Shown: one piece after another, positions 1-13,099 of the stretch
How the letters are laid out: every line of letters begins with the position of its first letter
Numbering within the stretch: the first letter of the stretch is position 1
Source of the DNA: Anagrus nilaparvatae
Lineage: Eukaryota; Arthropoda; Insecta; Hymenoptera; Mymaridae
DNA length: 64,000 nt
Assembly (NCBI GenBank): GCA_022575985.1
Contig: JAKSXM010000272.1
Coordinates: forward strand, 26,491,501-26,555,500
Direction of reading: 5' to 3'
Notes under the pieces: model-generated
The model's input: only the letters and a program-made list of their open reading frames with translations
Databases searched by the model: none
Told to the model about the DNA's origin: nothing
Position numbers and translations under genes: made by a program

Positions 1-775
1 TAGTTGTCGTACTTATTAAAAAAAAAGGAAAATGGTCCTAACTCATTTAAAAATAACCAACATATTTAAAAAAATCATAAATTTTTAAAATACATTTCAT
101 TATCTAATAATTTTTTTTTTTATTACAAAATATTTAAATCGTAAATAAGAATAAATAATTAATTAATCCACAAATATAAAAAAAATCAATTAATAAAATA
201 ATAGAATAATATTATAAGAAAAAGTGTTTAATTAACCTAGAAAATTCACTATGAAACTCATGTATAAAACAATAGCACAAAAAACTAATATTGTACACTT
301 TGACATCTTAAGTAGGTGTTAAAAAAAAAAAAAATAAGATAAAATAAAGTTAAAAAAAAAAGTTTTCTCATCTTTCTGATAAGAGCTTTTGTAAAGAAAT
401 TGTCAAGAAAAAAAGAGATAAAATAATAAATAAATAAACTTGTTTACAAAGAAAAAAAGAACAATTTTTTTAATTTAATTAATTCGCGTATGCTTAATTA
501 AAATTGAATTATTTTTTTTTTTTTACTTAGTTCTAATATAATATTGATGTCTAATTTTTTTTGTCATATTTAAAATAAGTTTTAATTTATTGTATATTAT
601 GTTATAATTTTGTGTTAAATAATGAAAAAAATTTAATTTGACCGTTTCTTACACAATTTAGGGTTGACTTGTGACCATGTATCTTCACTGGTTGAATGTT
701 TTTTTTTCCTTGTCACTGTCTACCATCTAAAAAAGTTGCATTGCCATCTAACAGAAATTAAAGTTATAAAATAAA
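1..775. other. AT-rich DNA with no recognisable feature
   Basis: Homopolymer A and T runs and short AT repeats only. No ORF, RNA or repeat structure that I can support. Confidence 0.6.
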
Positions 776-884
776 ACTTATGACCGGTTTGTGTAACTAC
801 ACAACCAACGAGCATGGAACATGTTCACTAATAACTAACACTGATAATAAAGTATCTATTCTGTTCATAATATCAATATTTATA

Positions 885-1790
885 TCCAAGTATTTCTGCA
901 CTAAAGTTCTTTAGAGACTTCTGCACCAATGGTCCCTAAGTACTTCTGCACCAAAGGTCTTTAGGGACTTCTGCACCATAGGTCCCTAGGTACTTCTGAA
1001 CCAATGCTCCCTAGGTACTTCTGCACCAAAGGTCTTTAGAGACTTCTGCACCCTAGGTACTTCTGCACCAAAGGTCTTTAGGGACTTCTGCACCATAGGT
1101 CCCTAGGTACTTCTACACCAATGCTTCCTAAGTACTTCTGCACCAAAGGTTTTTAGGTACTTCTGCACCAAAGGTCTTTAGGTACTTCTGCACCAAAGGT
1201 CTTTAGGTACTTCTGCACCAAAGGTCTTTAGGGACTTCTGCACAATAGGTCCCTAGGTACTTCTACACCAATGCTTCCTAAGTACTTCTGCACCAAAGGT
1301 CTTTAGAGACTTCTGCACCCTAGGTACTTCTGCACCAAAGGTCTTTAGGGACTTCTGCACCAAAGGTCTTTAGGGACTACTGCACCAATGCTCCCTAAGT
1401 ACTTCTGCACCAAAGGTCTTTAGGGACTTCTGCACCATAGGTCCCTAGGTACTTCTACACAAATGCTTCCTAAGTACTTCTGCACCAAAGGTCTTTAGAG
1501 ACTTCTGCATCCTAGGTACTTCTGCACCAAAGGTCTTTAGGGACTTCTGCACCATAGGTCCCTAGGTACTTCTACACAAATGCTTCCTAAGTACTTCTGC
1601 ACCAAAGGTTTTTAGGTACTTCTGCACCAAAGGTCTTTAGGTACTTCTGCACCAAAGGTCTTTAGGGACTTCTGCACCAATGCTCCCTAAGTACTTCTGC
1701 ACCAAAGGTCTTTAGGGACTTTTGCACCATAGGTCCCTAGGTACTTCTGCACCAATGCTCCCTAAGTACTTCTGCACCAAAGGTCCCTAA
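885..1790 (+). repeat. Minisatellite array, about 25-27 bp unit
   Basis: Roughly 35 imperfect copies of a unit like GTACTTCTGCACCAAAGGTC followed by tttag. Several variants alternate in a higher-order pattern: 'aaaggtctttaggg', 'ataggtccctag' and 'aatgctccctaa', each followed by acttctgcacc. Variants of the same kind, reverse-complemented, make the array at 32375-33025. It has no CRISPR-like spacers, since the whole unit repeats. Confidence 0.95.
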
Positions 1791-1807
1791 ATCGAAAATA
1801 TTCTAAG

Positions 1808-1935
1808 TCCCATTTGACCCCCCCCCCCTTAAAGAGGACATATTTGACCCCCCCCCCTTAAAAAGGACAAATTTGAACCCCCCCCCCCTTAATTTTCCAG
1901 TTTTGAAGTACCCCCTCCCTATAAACATGTTCCAT
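1808..1935 (+). repeat. C-tract tandem tail of the minisatellite element
   Basis: Three units of '(a)tttgaccccccc..ttaaa.aggaca' with homopolymer C runs of 8-9 bases, then a single 'gaagtaccccctccct'. The same tail, with six units, ends the copy at 47.2-47.7 kb. In a background this AT-rich, runs of C followed on the other strand by G-runs are conspicuous. The apparent minus-strand peptide with GGG repeats here is just the translation of this array. Confidence 0.9.
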
Positions 1936-2029
1936 GTTAAAATAATAAATACTGTTATTTCCAACAAATCATAACAATTTAAATAAATAAATAATAAATA
2001 AATAGTTATATATTTTTGCACGTCCTCCG

Positions 2030-2880
2030 TTGTTCCTCTTTTGGTGCTGTCTGCAAAAATTGCCTACTTCAACTGCTCTTGCATACGGCTTCTAATTAGG
2101 GTGTCATCAATAGCTTCTTAGTTTGCAGAATTTCTTCCACGTATCTGACCTTAGCGCTACATGTTTCTTCGTTTTGAAGCACTTTTTCCAACGATGATAT
2201 TACGCGTAATTTCGCATATTTTGGCTTCTAGCACTATCTTTTTGGCCATTCAATGGTCAAAATCAAAAAACGTGTGATACGCATCGTCGCGTTCACCGGT
2301 ACAAAACATACATTCAGGGCTTTCAACCTTGCCCATCTGAAAAAGATACGACTAAAAAATGTGTCTACTAAAGAACTGGGTTAAAAATTAGTTCTTTTCC
2401 CCACGTAATCTTTGGATCCATGCAAGGCACAACTTGTTTAATAATTCGTTTACTCCATCTGCTGTGCATTATATTTATTTATATTATATTTACATTATAT
2501 TTACATTTATTCCTAATATTCGCTTTGATCTGGTCAGCGTCACCCTCATTCCTCCTATCTTATATGAACTTGCGTTCTTTGACGATGAGCTTAACCGGAA
2601 GAATTCCAGTGATCACAAGAACTGCCGCTTCAGAGACAGTCCCGTATGTGCAGGGAACCCTTAAAGCAACTTGCCTGTGTACTATTATATTGCCTTTTGT
2701 ATAAATAGCCTTTTCTAGCATCACCGCACAAATTTTCGCTCCATACAAAAGTATGGAGAAGGTTACTGATATTAGTAATTTCCGCTTGCTAGCTTTAGGA
2801 CCGTTCAGGTTTGCCATCAGCCTGCTTAGGGCTAGTGTCGTAGTGCCTGAGAGTATGTTCAGAAAAATAAAAAATCATGT
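2030..2880 (-). pseudogene. R1-like non-LTR retrotransposon remnant (RT end and zinc knuckle)
   Basis: Minus-strand fragments encode the 3' part of an R1-clade LINE ORF2. At 2560-2817 the peptide contains NGPKASKRKLLISV, SILLYGAKICA, ALRVPCTYGTVSEAAVLVI and LIVKERK, matching the segment after the RT catalytic core (G-G-P-x-x-S-K-R-x-L-L, S-I-L-L-Y-G-A, A-L-R-V-x-x-x-Y-R-T-V-S). Further along the minus strand (about 2230-2340) a frame reads SPECMFCTGERDDAYHTFFD and then FDHWMAKK, the carboxy-terminal CxxC...H zinc-knuckle region of these elements. Frame changes and stops separate the parts, and the endonuclease and RT core are absent, so this is a 5'-truncated dead copy. Overlapping plus-strand ORFs are shadows. 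Confidence 0.85.
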
Positions 2881-5800
2881 TTTCGAACAAAAATCTACGA
2901 TAAATTACATTTTACAAAATAATAACAAATCAATACTTTTTTAATAATAAGAAGAAAAATAGTAAAAGTTTTTAAAATAAAATTTTTTATATAAAAAGTT
3001 ACTTTTTTAAGAAAAATATTTTAAGAATTTCATAAATTACGTAAAAGAATTTTTCATATCCAAAAAAAAAATTTTTTTTCAAATGCATATATATTTTAAA
3101 ATGAAATTTTTGTTAAATTAAATTTAGAAATATTATATCGAAACATTATAGGTCATTAAAAAAAAGACAAATACTGATATGATTTTTATTTTCATAGCTT
3201 GTAAATTAAAATACACGTAGGTAGTGTTAAACGAAAAAATATTTAACTTTTTCTTTACAATAATTAGAAATAACGGATAAAATAATATTTTTTATATTTA
3301 AAAAGAGAGCAGTAAATTTTATAAATGTGTATGTTTATATCTCTATACGTAGAATATACGTTGAACATAATCTAAAAGGATCTTAAGCTACCTGACGATT
3401 GGTCTAGCAGATCACGTAGTAGCTCGCGGAACCGTAAATGATTCACGACGGAAGTCACGCCTTGAATCGACCAACTACATCAAAAGCCACAGATAATACT
3501 ATAGGGTGAGATTGAGAAACTGGACCTGAATCCTAGATTAACGTTTTCGTTTATACACGTAACTACTATATTTATATGTATAAACCTTTTTACCTACGTT
3601 TTTTGTAAATAAATGTTTAATGCATTATGTACTTTATTCATTAATATATTATAAATAAATCTGCTGTGCTAATTTTATTTAATGAATTATTCAAGCATGA
3701 TAATGTAATATGACATTTACTTTTATGGATAAAACGTGAATTAAATTACTTTTTTTAATTTTTGTAATATTAAAATTTTAATTTATTAATTTTTTCTATT
3801 CAGGTGTTTTGGTTTTGTGATAACGTAATAACTATAAAAAAAGGCAGTTAACAAAATTACGTGACGTGATTTTTAGCTACTTTCTACGGTAGTCTAGTAA
3901 ATGGAAATAAAAAATGTCTAATAAAATTAATGAAATTGTATCCCGGGATACGATAGACAGAATGCTCTAAGATTCAGATTTTGAAATAAAGTAGATAGTT
4001 GTGTCAGTTTGGCCAAAAAATTCTGATTTCCACGGTTCGAATATTTTTGTGATCCATTACCCCCTCACCTCGTAGGGTCTAAAAACGTGTTTTTAGATTT
4101 TTTTTTTGTTATACAGTAACTTTCAGGGGAAAAATATTTTTGAGGTTTTTTAAGACCTTGAACCCTCTTTTAAATCGAATCTAATAACGGCAACATATGG
4201 GAACTTACTAAATTTCTTAACGAAATGACGGTACAGAAATTTTTTTTTTCGATACAGGTAGGTTAAAAAGCGAAAATTTTTCAGAAAAATAAATGTTTGA
4301 AATGTTTGATGCTTCATTGAGAAAAATTTCACCCTTTTTAGCTAGAAATTACTGTTTTTATTTTATTTGTGCGATTATTTTTATTATTTTTTTTTGTGCG
4401 ACAAAAATTATTCTAGATATGCTAATTCAATTCTAAAATTAAATTTAATTAAATGTTTCGTGGAATAATCCATACGTGTGCAAGATTATATGTATAATTT
4501 TCTTGGAATCGGGTATATAAACATTGTAAATCAAAAGAAATAATTATAATCAGAAATCTGTGCATAATGCGAAAATAACATATTTTGATTTAATTAGATT
4601 TTCCCCAGGGCATTTTCTCTCTTATTCCGAGATCCCTTTTGAGAATTAAATTTTTTTTTTAAATAGACTAATTAAATTAAAATTGTTTAAATTTCTAATA
4701 AAAAGTAAGAAATTCATTCTCTGTTTATTTCATTTAAATATTCGAGCAGGTATCTAACAAGAATGTTTTTAAAAATGTAAATTTATTTCAAAAATTTTAC
4801 AATTTACCCATAACTGGTATTTAACAACTAATATTCAACAGCAATACATTAATAATTCATATATAAATAATATTACAGTTAATTTTCAAAATATATATTT
4901 TACATAAACATTTTCCAAATATTTGATATTTGAAATATACATTTTACTTATGCTTACATATTTTATAGGATTTCAAATAATCCATGCAATAGCTTTTGAC
5001 AATTTATATTTATGTGTACAAACATATACTAACACATATATGCTTGCAAAAACTGAATAAGATATTCTCGAGCTTTATTTTTTTTTAAAGAATATTTTCT
5101 TCTCAATTTTCATTGTACTTGAAGATAAATTTTTTATCATAAAAGTAAATTCGATATTATTTTAGAAATATATAACATATGTATATTAGCCTAGCAATTG
5201 TTTTGAAAAATTACTTGGATTTAGAGGAAAAAAAAACAAAGTTTTCCAAAAGTATAGCTTTCTAATTCTTTACTAATTACTGCCACCGAGAATGTGAAAA
5301 TAACATTGTTATTTAGACGTCAAAAAGTCGTTCCATAAGTGCCCAATTATTTATTGGTAATATTTACATTGAAAATCTTTTTTTTTTTAATTACCAATTG
5401 TTTTAATTCTTTAAATTACTGACTATTTATTGATTTGAAATCCAAATTTTGGCAAGTCTCTACTCACAGAGCTCTAAAATAATTGCTAATGCAACTTAAA
5501 TAACCATTTATTAATTTTGGGAGAGTTTTAGTGTTCTCAACCAATGCAATTTTATTCAGCTATTATTTAATGACCATTTAAATAAAAAGTAAATCGAAAT
5601 GGCCTTTAACAAAGAACTACAAATGAAATATCTTGACGAAACCTTTTAAGAAACCTAAAGTAAAACCATAATAATTTTAAATATAAAACATAACCTAAAA
5701 AAATATTAAAATATTATACCTATAAAAACTTTTTTTAATATTTCACAATTAAAAAAGAATTCTTAATTACTTTGATTTTTTTTTTATAACAGAAAAAAGC

Positions 5801-8560
5801 TTTTAAAAGTATAACCAAGCATTATATTAAAAACTTTATTATTACCACATCATCATGAAAAAAAAAAAAACTTAAAAAACAATTCTAATAAAATTTTAGT
5901 ATCACCATTTATTTTATTATTATATCATCACATTTTCATTTAAAACTTAATATTAAATCGATATAATATTTAAATCTTAAGTTAATGAAGGTAAATTAAC
6001 AATAAAAAAATACTTTTTAAGGGAAAAAAAAGTAAAAAAAAGTAAAAGATTACTTTTATGTACACTGAAAAAAAATTTAGCTTGCTATAGAATTTTTATA
6101 TGAGGTTATAGGCCTTAAAAATTATTCATACCCAAAAAAATCAAATTTTTTGTCAGTATTATTTTTTACCCTTGGGTACTATTTTAGTAAAATAAAATTT
6201 ATTTAAAAATATTTGAATACATTTTATATTTAATAAAAATATTTTTGTGATTTTATGTACAAGTTAAATATATCTAATTTATCAAGTGTTCAACGACGCA
6301 AAGGATTAACAAAAAGCTTTTCTACTTCTTATTCTTTTCTATTTACTGCTTTTTTTTATTTCCTTTGTTCAGTTTTATATCCTCATTTAAATTAAACTAA
6401 AACATTAAAAAATACTTAGGATTACTATAGTTTTAATGCTTTTTGTCGAATTTAAATTAATGCGTAGATTTAATAATTTTAAATCACGTATTTAATTGTA
6501 CCATAAATGCATATTTAGATATAGTCTAGTCATTATTTAAAAAATTTTTAATTCTGGTACTAAATTGATAATAATAAAAGATTTTAGCGTAAGTACTAAA
6601 CAATATAATCTCTATAATATAGTTATAACTTTTTAATTATTATATTATAAAGTTATAACCGCTGCCTCCGCAGTCGCTGTCGCATAAGGGCTAAAATGGT
6701 CCTCTTGGCCCAAAATAGTCTTATCGGCCTAAAATTGTCTACTTTCTTACTTTCGGGCAAATTTTTTGCTTTTAATGGAAAACTATGTGTTGAACAGGAG
6801 AAAAAATGTGGTAAATTTTACTTTTAATGCTGTCTGTCAAATTATCCATAATATAGGAAAATATTTTAATATCACACATACTGTAATGTCAAATTTAAAA
6901 TTTAAGTAGTCATCACTACTTAATTCATCAAAGTATCGAGGGCTCGAAAGTTTTGTTACTAAAGTGATAACAAGCACTAGTATTCGGCGAAGCTAAGCAC
7001 GAGTAATATGTGTTTACGCTTGTGCCTACACTGAAAAAAAAATTCGGATGCGGCAGTTGGTTTCCAATTGTAGGCCTGTGTTATTAGTATTTAAAGATAA
7101 TTACAAAATTAATGAACCCAAAAAAACAATAAACTTTTGAAAATAAAATCCCAGCTAATGTACAAACCTAAAACAACTTAAATTTAAATATATATTTTGT
7201 TAAATATTATTACTAAAAAACAGATGCTACTTTATAGAGAATGTTAAAAGTTTTAAATACGGAAGAAGGAACATATATCTTATCTCTTTTATATAGTTGC
7301 ATCTCTCTCATATACTACTAATAGCTAACATTTATAATCGAATTAGTGAATATTTATGATAGAACTTATACATATACATTTTACTATGAGAATACCTTTT
7401 GTATTATAAATGTGTTAGTGTATATATATATATATTTTATGGCTTATACGAACATATAATTAGAGTTACATATGTTATTAAGCTTACCTCATTTTATACT
7501 CGTTAATGTATCGTGTCTATTAATTATTTTATATTTATTTTCATTAATTAACAATATTTTCTTGTACTTTTAATATTCATTTTTAACTTTTTGTATATTT
7601 CAAGTCGTTTTTTGGCTAGAATTATTTATTATTTAGTGATAATTAAGGTATTATGAATATTGTATCTTACTAATGAGCTGATTTTGGTATGCAATTAATT
7701 GCAATGGGTAGTATAAAGGCAAGCTTTAAATCTTCTTATAAATAATTTTGCTCCAACTTATTCTGAAGGACCATTCAGTCATACCCATCTTTATGGGAAT
7801 ATCTATCTTTTTAAGAGGTTTTCCTAAAGATATACATTTTGAAAATATGTTTCAAACATTCTTTGATGTACGCTGATATATTTAAAAGGAAAAATAACCA
7901 CTGTTCTAAACAAAATCTTTTTTGCAAAAAATTTTATCAAGAGGAGAAGAGAATTGAAATAATACAAAAAATGACGTAAAAGTTATATCGAATTAAATAT
8001 TTCAAGTAAAAGTGAAAAATTATTTCCAAAAATATCTGCTGACGAACAAAATAAAGAAATGTGATTTATTTGATTAAAAAGTTTTTGAAATAATAAGTTA
8101 TATTAAGATCCATATATTAAACATTCAGGGCGCAAAAATTTGGTCAGTAATAGAATAAGTATTCGGCCAAGCCGGAAAATGATGAAACGTAATGATGTTG
8201 GTGTCCTAAGATATTTTTTACTTGCCTAGCGTAAAACAAGTTCAGAAATTCAGCACCAAGTTTTAGGCACGAGTTTTATGCCTAGATGGGCAGATAAATT
8301 TACGAACTAATCAATTAACTTTATTTTTCTTTATTCTGTCTCTCTTTTTAAAGAGTAGCTAGTTATAATTGTCCTCTTTCCTCCCTCTTTCATCAATTTT
8401 ACTTTAACTTTATTAAAATATGCATAAAATTTAGTGCAATAAAATATAAAACAAAATAATTATTGAATAAAATATTGGCTTTTTTGAAAAATATATCTCT
8501 TATTCAATTTCAAATGAAGCTACTTCTATCAATATATGGTTTAGGTTATATAGTTTATAG
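2881..8560. other. AT-rich non-coding stretch with scattered repeat ends
   Basis: No coding exon recognised. A GC-richer patch at about 3390-3545 (with ctcgcggaaccgtaaatg) is unassigned. 'Tacactgaaaaaaaa' ends at about 6060 and 7028 resemble the terminus of the MITE at 39801. A 'tatattagcctagcaatt' end near 5181 belongs to the MITE family seen complete at 31597 and 62021. About 6950-7025 shares a degraded segment (cacgagt.atatgt..tt.cgctt) with about 30200-30260. Confidence 0.5.
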
Positions 8561-9027
8561 CCACCACCAGCTTTGGTCTACTATAGGTTTTTTTGATCGC
8601 TGATTACGAGTTTTGGGGTCATTTCCATGAGAAATTGGAGCTTCACCCTGAAAATTAGCAAAAACTATCCTCAAAAAGGGGTATTTTTGATATATTCGCA
8701 CTTTCAGTGTTCAGATTAGGTACATATGGGTTTCTTGGGTCGCTGATCTTGAATTTCGGGGACTTTTTTATAAAAAATTAATATTCACTCATTTGGTTCA
8801 TACGGGTTTTAACATGAAAAATGTTCATAGGAAGGGAAAATTTCCGTTCAGCAGGGGGTAGGGGTGCAAAAAATAGACGTTTTTAGGGGTCGAAAAGTCA
8901 CGTTTTTGTAAAATTTTTGATCCTAAACAGGTCCTAATAAGAACTAGAACTTAGAACTCATAGAAAAGCCCCCAAAATTCATTATCAGCGACCCAAAAAA
9001 CCTATAGTAGACCAAATCTAATGGTGG
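8561..9027. mobile_element. Foldback MITE (CCACCA...TGGTGG ends)
   Basis: Inverted ends: 'ccaccaccagctttggtcta' continuing 'ctataggt' on the left pair with 'cctatagtagaccaaatcta' continuing 'atggtgg' on the right. Internal blocks such as 'gatcgctgattacgag', 'ggggtcatttc' and 'aattggagcttcaccct' recur in the larger foldback at 33145-33947, so the two are related. There is no ORF. It is non-autonomous by content, and the superfamily is not assigned. Confidence 0.75.
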
Positions 9028-12000
9028 CCGGAAACTAATCCCCCCCCCTGCATATTCACTGGATTATTGTCTTTAAAATTTATTATTCAAATCATAATTT
9101 TGTAAGAGATCAACTATTTTAATTTGCGCATCCGTGTAAGTATGTGGGTTTTTCTATTTATTAGTTTGCTCCCTTACCATTCAGCCTATAAAAGTATGCA
9201 TCAAAAAAAATAAAAGCACTAAATTTTTAAATTAAACAAATTAAAAAAAAAAGAATTCAAGGCACTTCTCAGTAGTTTGAATGCATACTTTACTATCAGC
9301 AATGCAAAAATCAGCCAAAAAAAAGTAAAAAAAAAAAATATATTCGATCTAGATACATGCATAGAAATCTTAGTTCTCATTATACGGATATTACATTTTG
9401 CTTGAAAGTTTGTTTTTCTGTTACTAACTATAAAAAAAAAATAATAAAAAAAAAATGTGCAAGTTTCTTTTACCTACAAACACACAAACCGCTACACAAC
9501 TAAGAGTACAAATGTATTTGTGTATAGTATTATATACCTTTTAGATTTAAAGTACTAAGAAAATGGTACCTCTGATGGTAAAAGGAAATTTAAGGAAAAT
9601 AAAAAAAGAAAATACAATGATAAAAAATAATGAAAGAGATATATAAATAGTTTTTTTTTTTTTTTTAATACAAAGTGAAGTATACAAATAAAAATTCTTC
9701 AAATCGTAAACATAAATATTATCACATTTTTTCTGTCCATTTATTGTTATAAAGGAGTTTTTTAAATTAATTTAGAAATTTTTTAATTAAAGTGTAATTC
9801 TCATTTTAAAAATGTGACTTTTTGTCTTAAAAAGCCAAAATAAGATTTTTAATTTCAATATGTACACTAGCCTAGCAGTTATTCTGAAATATCGCTTGAA
9901 TTTCTATTACCGAAAAAAGTTGTCAATTATCAAAAAAATAAGATTCCCAAAGTTCTACCATTTGGTAGAACTTTACATAGACTCTTATGGAGCGAATTTC
10001 TGGTCCCCTAAAAGGTTGTTATTTTTAAATGCTCAGTAGTGATTAAACGAACTATAAATTTGGAAATCTTACTTTTTTTTATGAATGCCTACTTTTTATA
10101 AAGTAGAAATAAAGAAGAACGCTTGAAGTAGAAAAATCGTAATTTTAGTCCTTTTCAATTTTTATTTATTTTATTTCTTATAAATTTTATAGTATAAATT
10201 TGATAATAAATTTTGTTTGAAATAAAAAAAATATTAAATTATATTTACTTATTTTTTTACACACCATTTTATAATAAAATTTTTATTTTATTTAAAAATA
10301 AAATACATACATAAAAGTTATGTAAGTCATACATCATTTCATTTTAAAATATAAAAATTTTATCTCCACCCTGTGAAAAATTTTTAACATATTATGGCCA
10401 AAATTAATAATATTTTGAAAATTTCTAACTGAAAGTTAAATAAAATTAATTTTAAATCCTATTTTTATATTTGAAATAATAAATTTGTGCATTAAATCAA
10501 TTTGAATCGCTATTCAAAATTTTTACTCATGAACCACGGTTTTTTATTTTTTATGAACTTTAGAAAAAGGGGTGGATTTTTTACCCTTGCTATATAAGGT
10601 TTGAAGAGGTATAAATGATGATTTTATATAATAAAAATAAGAAAAAATTATTAAAAATTATTTATGAAAAAACTAATATTTTAAATATTTTATTTTAATT
10701 GAAATTCTTACAAATTTTGATAGAAACTTACCAACTCGATGAGTTAATGTGAAATCATATATACATTAATTTTTTCTTTGTTCATATAATAACTATTTTT
10801 GTATTCACAAAAGAAACATAAAATTAAATTAAATATGAGTTCTTTTCAAAGACTAAATATTTTTAAAAAAATTTTACATTACCATAATAATAATACTACT
10901 AAACATCAATAATTTATTCTTCATTTTCTTTTTTAAATTTTTAAGGAAAATTTTTTTTTTTATTAACATATTATAAGCATCAAAAGAAAATTTTAGTTTT
11001 ATAAAGTAGTTTTAACTATGCCAGCAGATATTTTCTTTAATAAAAATTTATAAAAAGGTAAATCAGCAAATTTTTTTTTGCAATTTAACTTTTTGATATG
11101 TAAAATATTTTTTTAAATTTTATGCAAATATTTAAATTTAACGTCTATTTAAAAGTTTTTTTGCATTATGATGATTTTTTTTTTGTTGAAATATTTAGCA
11201 AGTACTTTTAATAAAAAAAAGTTTATTTAAATTTGAAGGTAATTATAAAAATGTTCGAAATCAAGTTGTACACTCAAAAAAAAGAGACTTCTGCTGACAT
11301 TTATCTTAGTTTTTGGACTATGTTAAATGCTTTAGTGGTCATGACTGTTATTTTATTTAAATAAGTGTAGTAGTCGTAAAATTGAAGCCAAATTAAATAG
11401 TTGGCATAAATTTATATTCTTTTTTGGCCTTATAATCACAATTTTTTACATTTTTTGGGGTACAGCAAATGTTCTTATTTTTTAAGATTCGTAGAATGAG
11501 CTTAAATTTAATTTTCAGCTAATATAACTCAAAAATTACTAATGAAATGTTTACTTGAATGTTGTCTGAAAAATAACTGAATAATTACTTGGTCTCGTCA
11601 TCAATGACAATTTGCACTCGATCTGAACAAGGCTCGGATCAAGTTTTGGCTAAGCCTGGAATTTATCGAAAAAGGTCTGCAGGTACAGAGTGAATCGAAA
11701 ATATCTCTGGCTCAAAATCTGAAAATCCTCAAACCTGGCTTTTCTGAACTGTTCTTATTTTGTAACTAAGAATTGCCTACAATTTATTTTCATAAGTGAC
11801 TAAAAAATGTATTTTGAAAAAGTTACTAATTTTAAGTGAACTATTAAAGTTAGTAAATTCAGTATTTTTTTAAAATATTGATTTTTGTTCTTAAATTACC
11901 TAATTTATTAAAAATGACAAAAATTTTATTTTTCATCTTCAACTTTTCGTTTTATTGAGAGTACATATAGAAACTTATCGATCAAGAAAAAAAAAGAGTT

Positions 12001-13090
12001 TAAAAAAAAAGTCAGCAAAAAAAAATGTATGTTAGCACAACAAATTCTTATATACAGTAACACATACAAAGCTTTTGTGTATTTGATAGAAGTTTATCGT
12101 AAATAACGAAACGTTCATAGCAAAAAAAAAAGCTTACAAGCTTTCGACTTAATGCAAAAGTGCGGAACGAGTTTAAGGACATGTTTTTATATAAGAAAAA
12201 GATGTACCATGAAAACTTGTCGATTAAAAACTTGAAAGTCACAAGTTATACATTTTTTTTTATACTTCACTTTTTCTTCAAAACTTTACGATAAGTTTAA
12301 GCTTTTATTTTTGCCTTTTTTTTTCTTACTTTTTTTTTGTCTATCATATTAATTAATAATACTTGAAGTTCTGAAGAAAAAAAAAGTATTCGATAAAGTT
12401 TTAATTATTTTTACAGAAAAATAATAATTATGAGAAATAATTTTCTTTTTTTAGGTTATGTGAAATTATTGCAATTAAATACAAATTGATAAATAAAAAA
12501 AATTGGTCGAATAAATTTTGCTATTAAAATTTAATTATTATCAGGTGGTAAATCTCTCTTCATCAGAATAACTTGTAAACCAGAACAAAAGCCCAGTTTT
12601 TAACATTTGTTATTTATTTTCATTTCTCGTGAAATACTAAATTTAAATGTTATATATGCAGATATTTTTTTTTTTAGTTAAAAAAGTACCAACGCTCATT
12701 TAACTTTTCATTCATGTTGAAAATGAACAACTTTTATTATAAAAAAAATCTCATGTCATGGTATTCGCACTTTTTTTTTAGACAACTGATGCATCTTTTT
12801 CTCATGTAATTTGTGCGACAGAGCGTCAAAACATTTCTTTAAAAAAAAAAAAGCTTGCGTTTATTAATGATAGTAATTTATTTTTTTATTACCTCAGTCT
12901 ATCAACTGTTGTAGCAATTTTTCAATTTTTATAACACTCTTTTTTCGTTTTTTTTTTTGTTTCATGAAAAATCTTAAAATAAGAAAATTAAATTTTTTTA
13001 TACCTTGAAGTATTTGAATATTGTAATTTATTTAAATTATTGAATTAAATATTTTTTTGATGTCTATATTAGGGTGTCACTTGAGTAAAA
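9028..13090. other. AT-rich non-coding stretch
   Basis: Apart from the degraded MITE at 9863, only AT-rich sequence. A slightly GC-richer patch at 11600-11760 ('ggtctgcaggtacagagt', 'atctctggctc') shares wording with about 51270-51312 ('gttcgcaggtacagtttt', 'ttctctggct') and may be a relic of the same dispersed repeat. No exon could be supported. Confidence 0.5.
9863..10140. mobile_element. Degraded MITE, 'tagcctagcagt' family
   Basis: Begins 'tacactagcctagcagttat' followed by 'tctgaaatatcgcttgaatt', and has the same internal blocks ('aaaaagttgtcaattatc', 'ttcccaaagttct', 'gattaaacgaactataa') as the intact copies at 31597-31835 and 62021-62349. The right inverted end is not clearly preserved. 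Confidence 0.55.
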
Positions 13091-13099
13091 AATATTTTT

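Larger units (their letters stand above)
776..1940 (+). mobile_element. Minisatellite-carrying repeat element, copy 1 (complete)
   Basis: A head (cttatgaccggtttgtgtaa, then an imperfect hairpin ending actacacaac and GCATGGAACATGTT) is followed by a long minisatellite (885-1790), then a tail of C-tract repeats (tttgaccccccccc...cttaa, 1808-1900), 'gaagtaccccctccct' and AACATGTTCCATGTT. Head and tail share a 13-base inverted repeat CATGGAACATGTT / AACATGTTCCATG. The same head, inverted, bounds a copy near 33 kb, and the same head and tail bound a copy at 47.2-47.7 kb, so this is a dispersed family. There is no coding capacity, so it is presumably non-autonomous. Hairpin ends and an internal tandem array resemble Helentron/DINE-type elements, but this is inference only. 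Confidence 0.75.

Noticed and set aside
885..1790. CRISPR-like array
   Set aside because: The repeats are contiguous and variable with no unique spacers, and the context is a eukaryotic transposon.
1803..2021. Glycine-rich peptide with GGG repeats on the minus strand
   Set aside because: It is the translation of the C-tract tail; the same happens as proline repeats on the plus strand at 47591-47842.
2420..2704. Plus-strand ORFs of 94 and 76 codons
   Set aside because: They overlap the minus-strand RT fragment that shows clear R1-like motifs, so these are antisense shadows.
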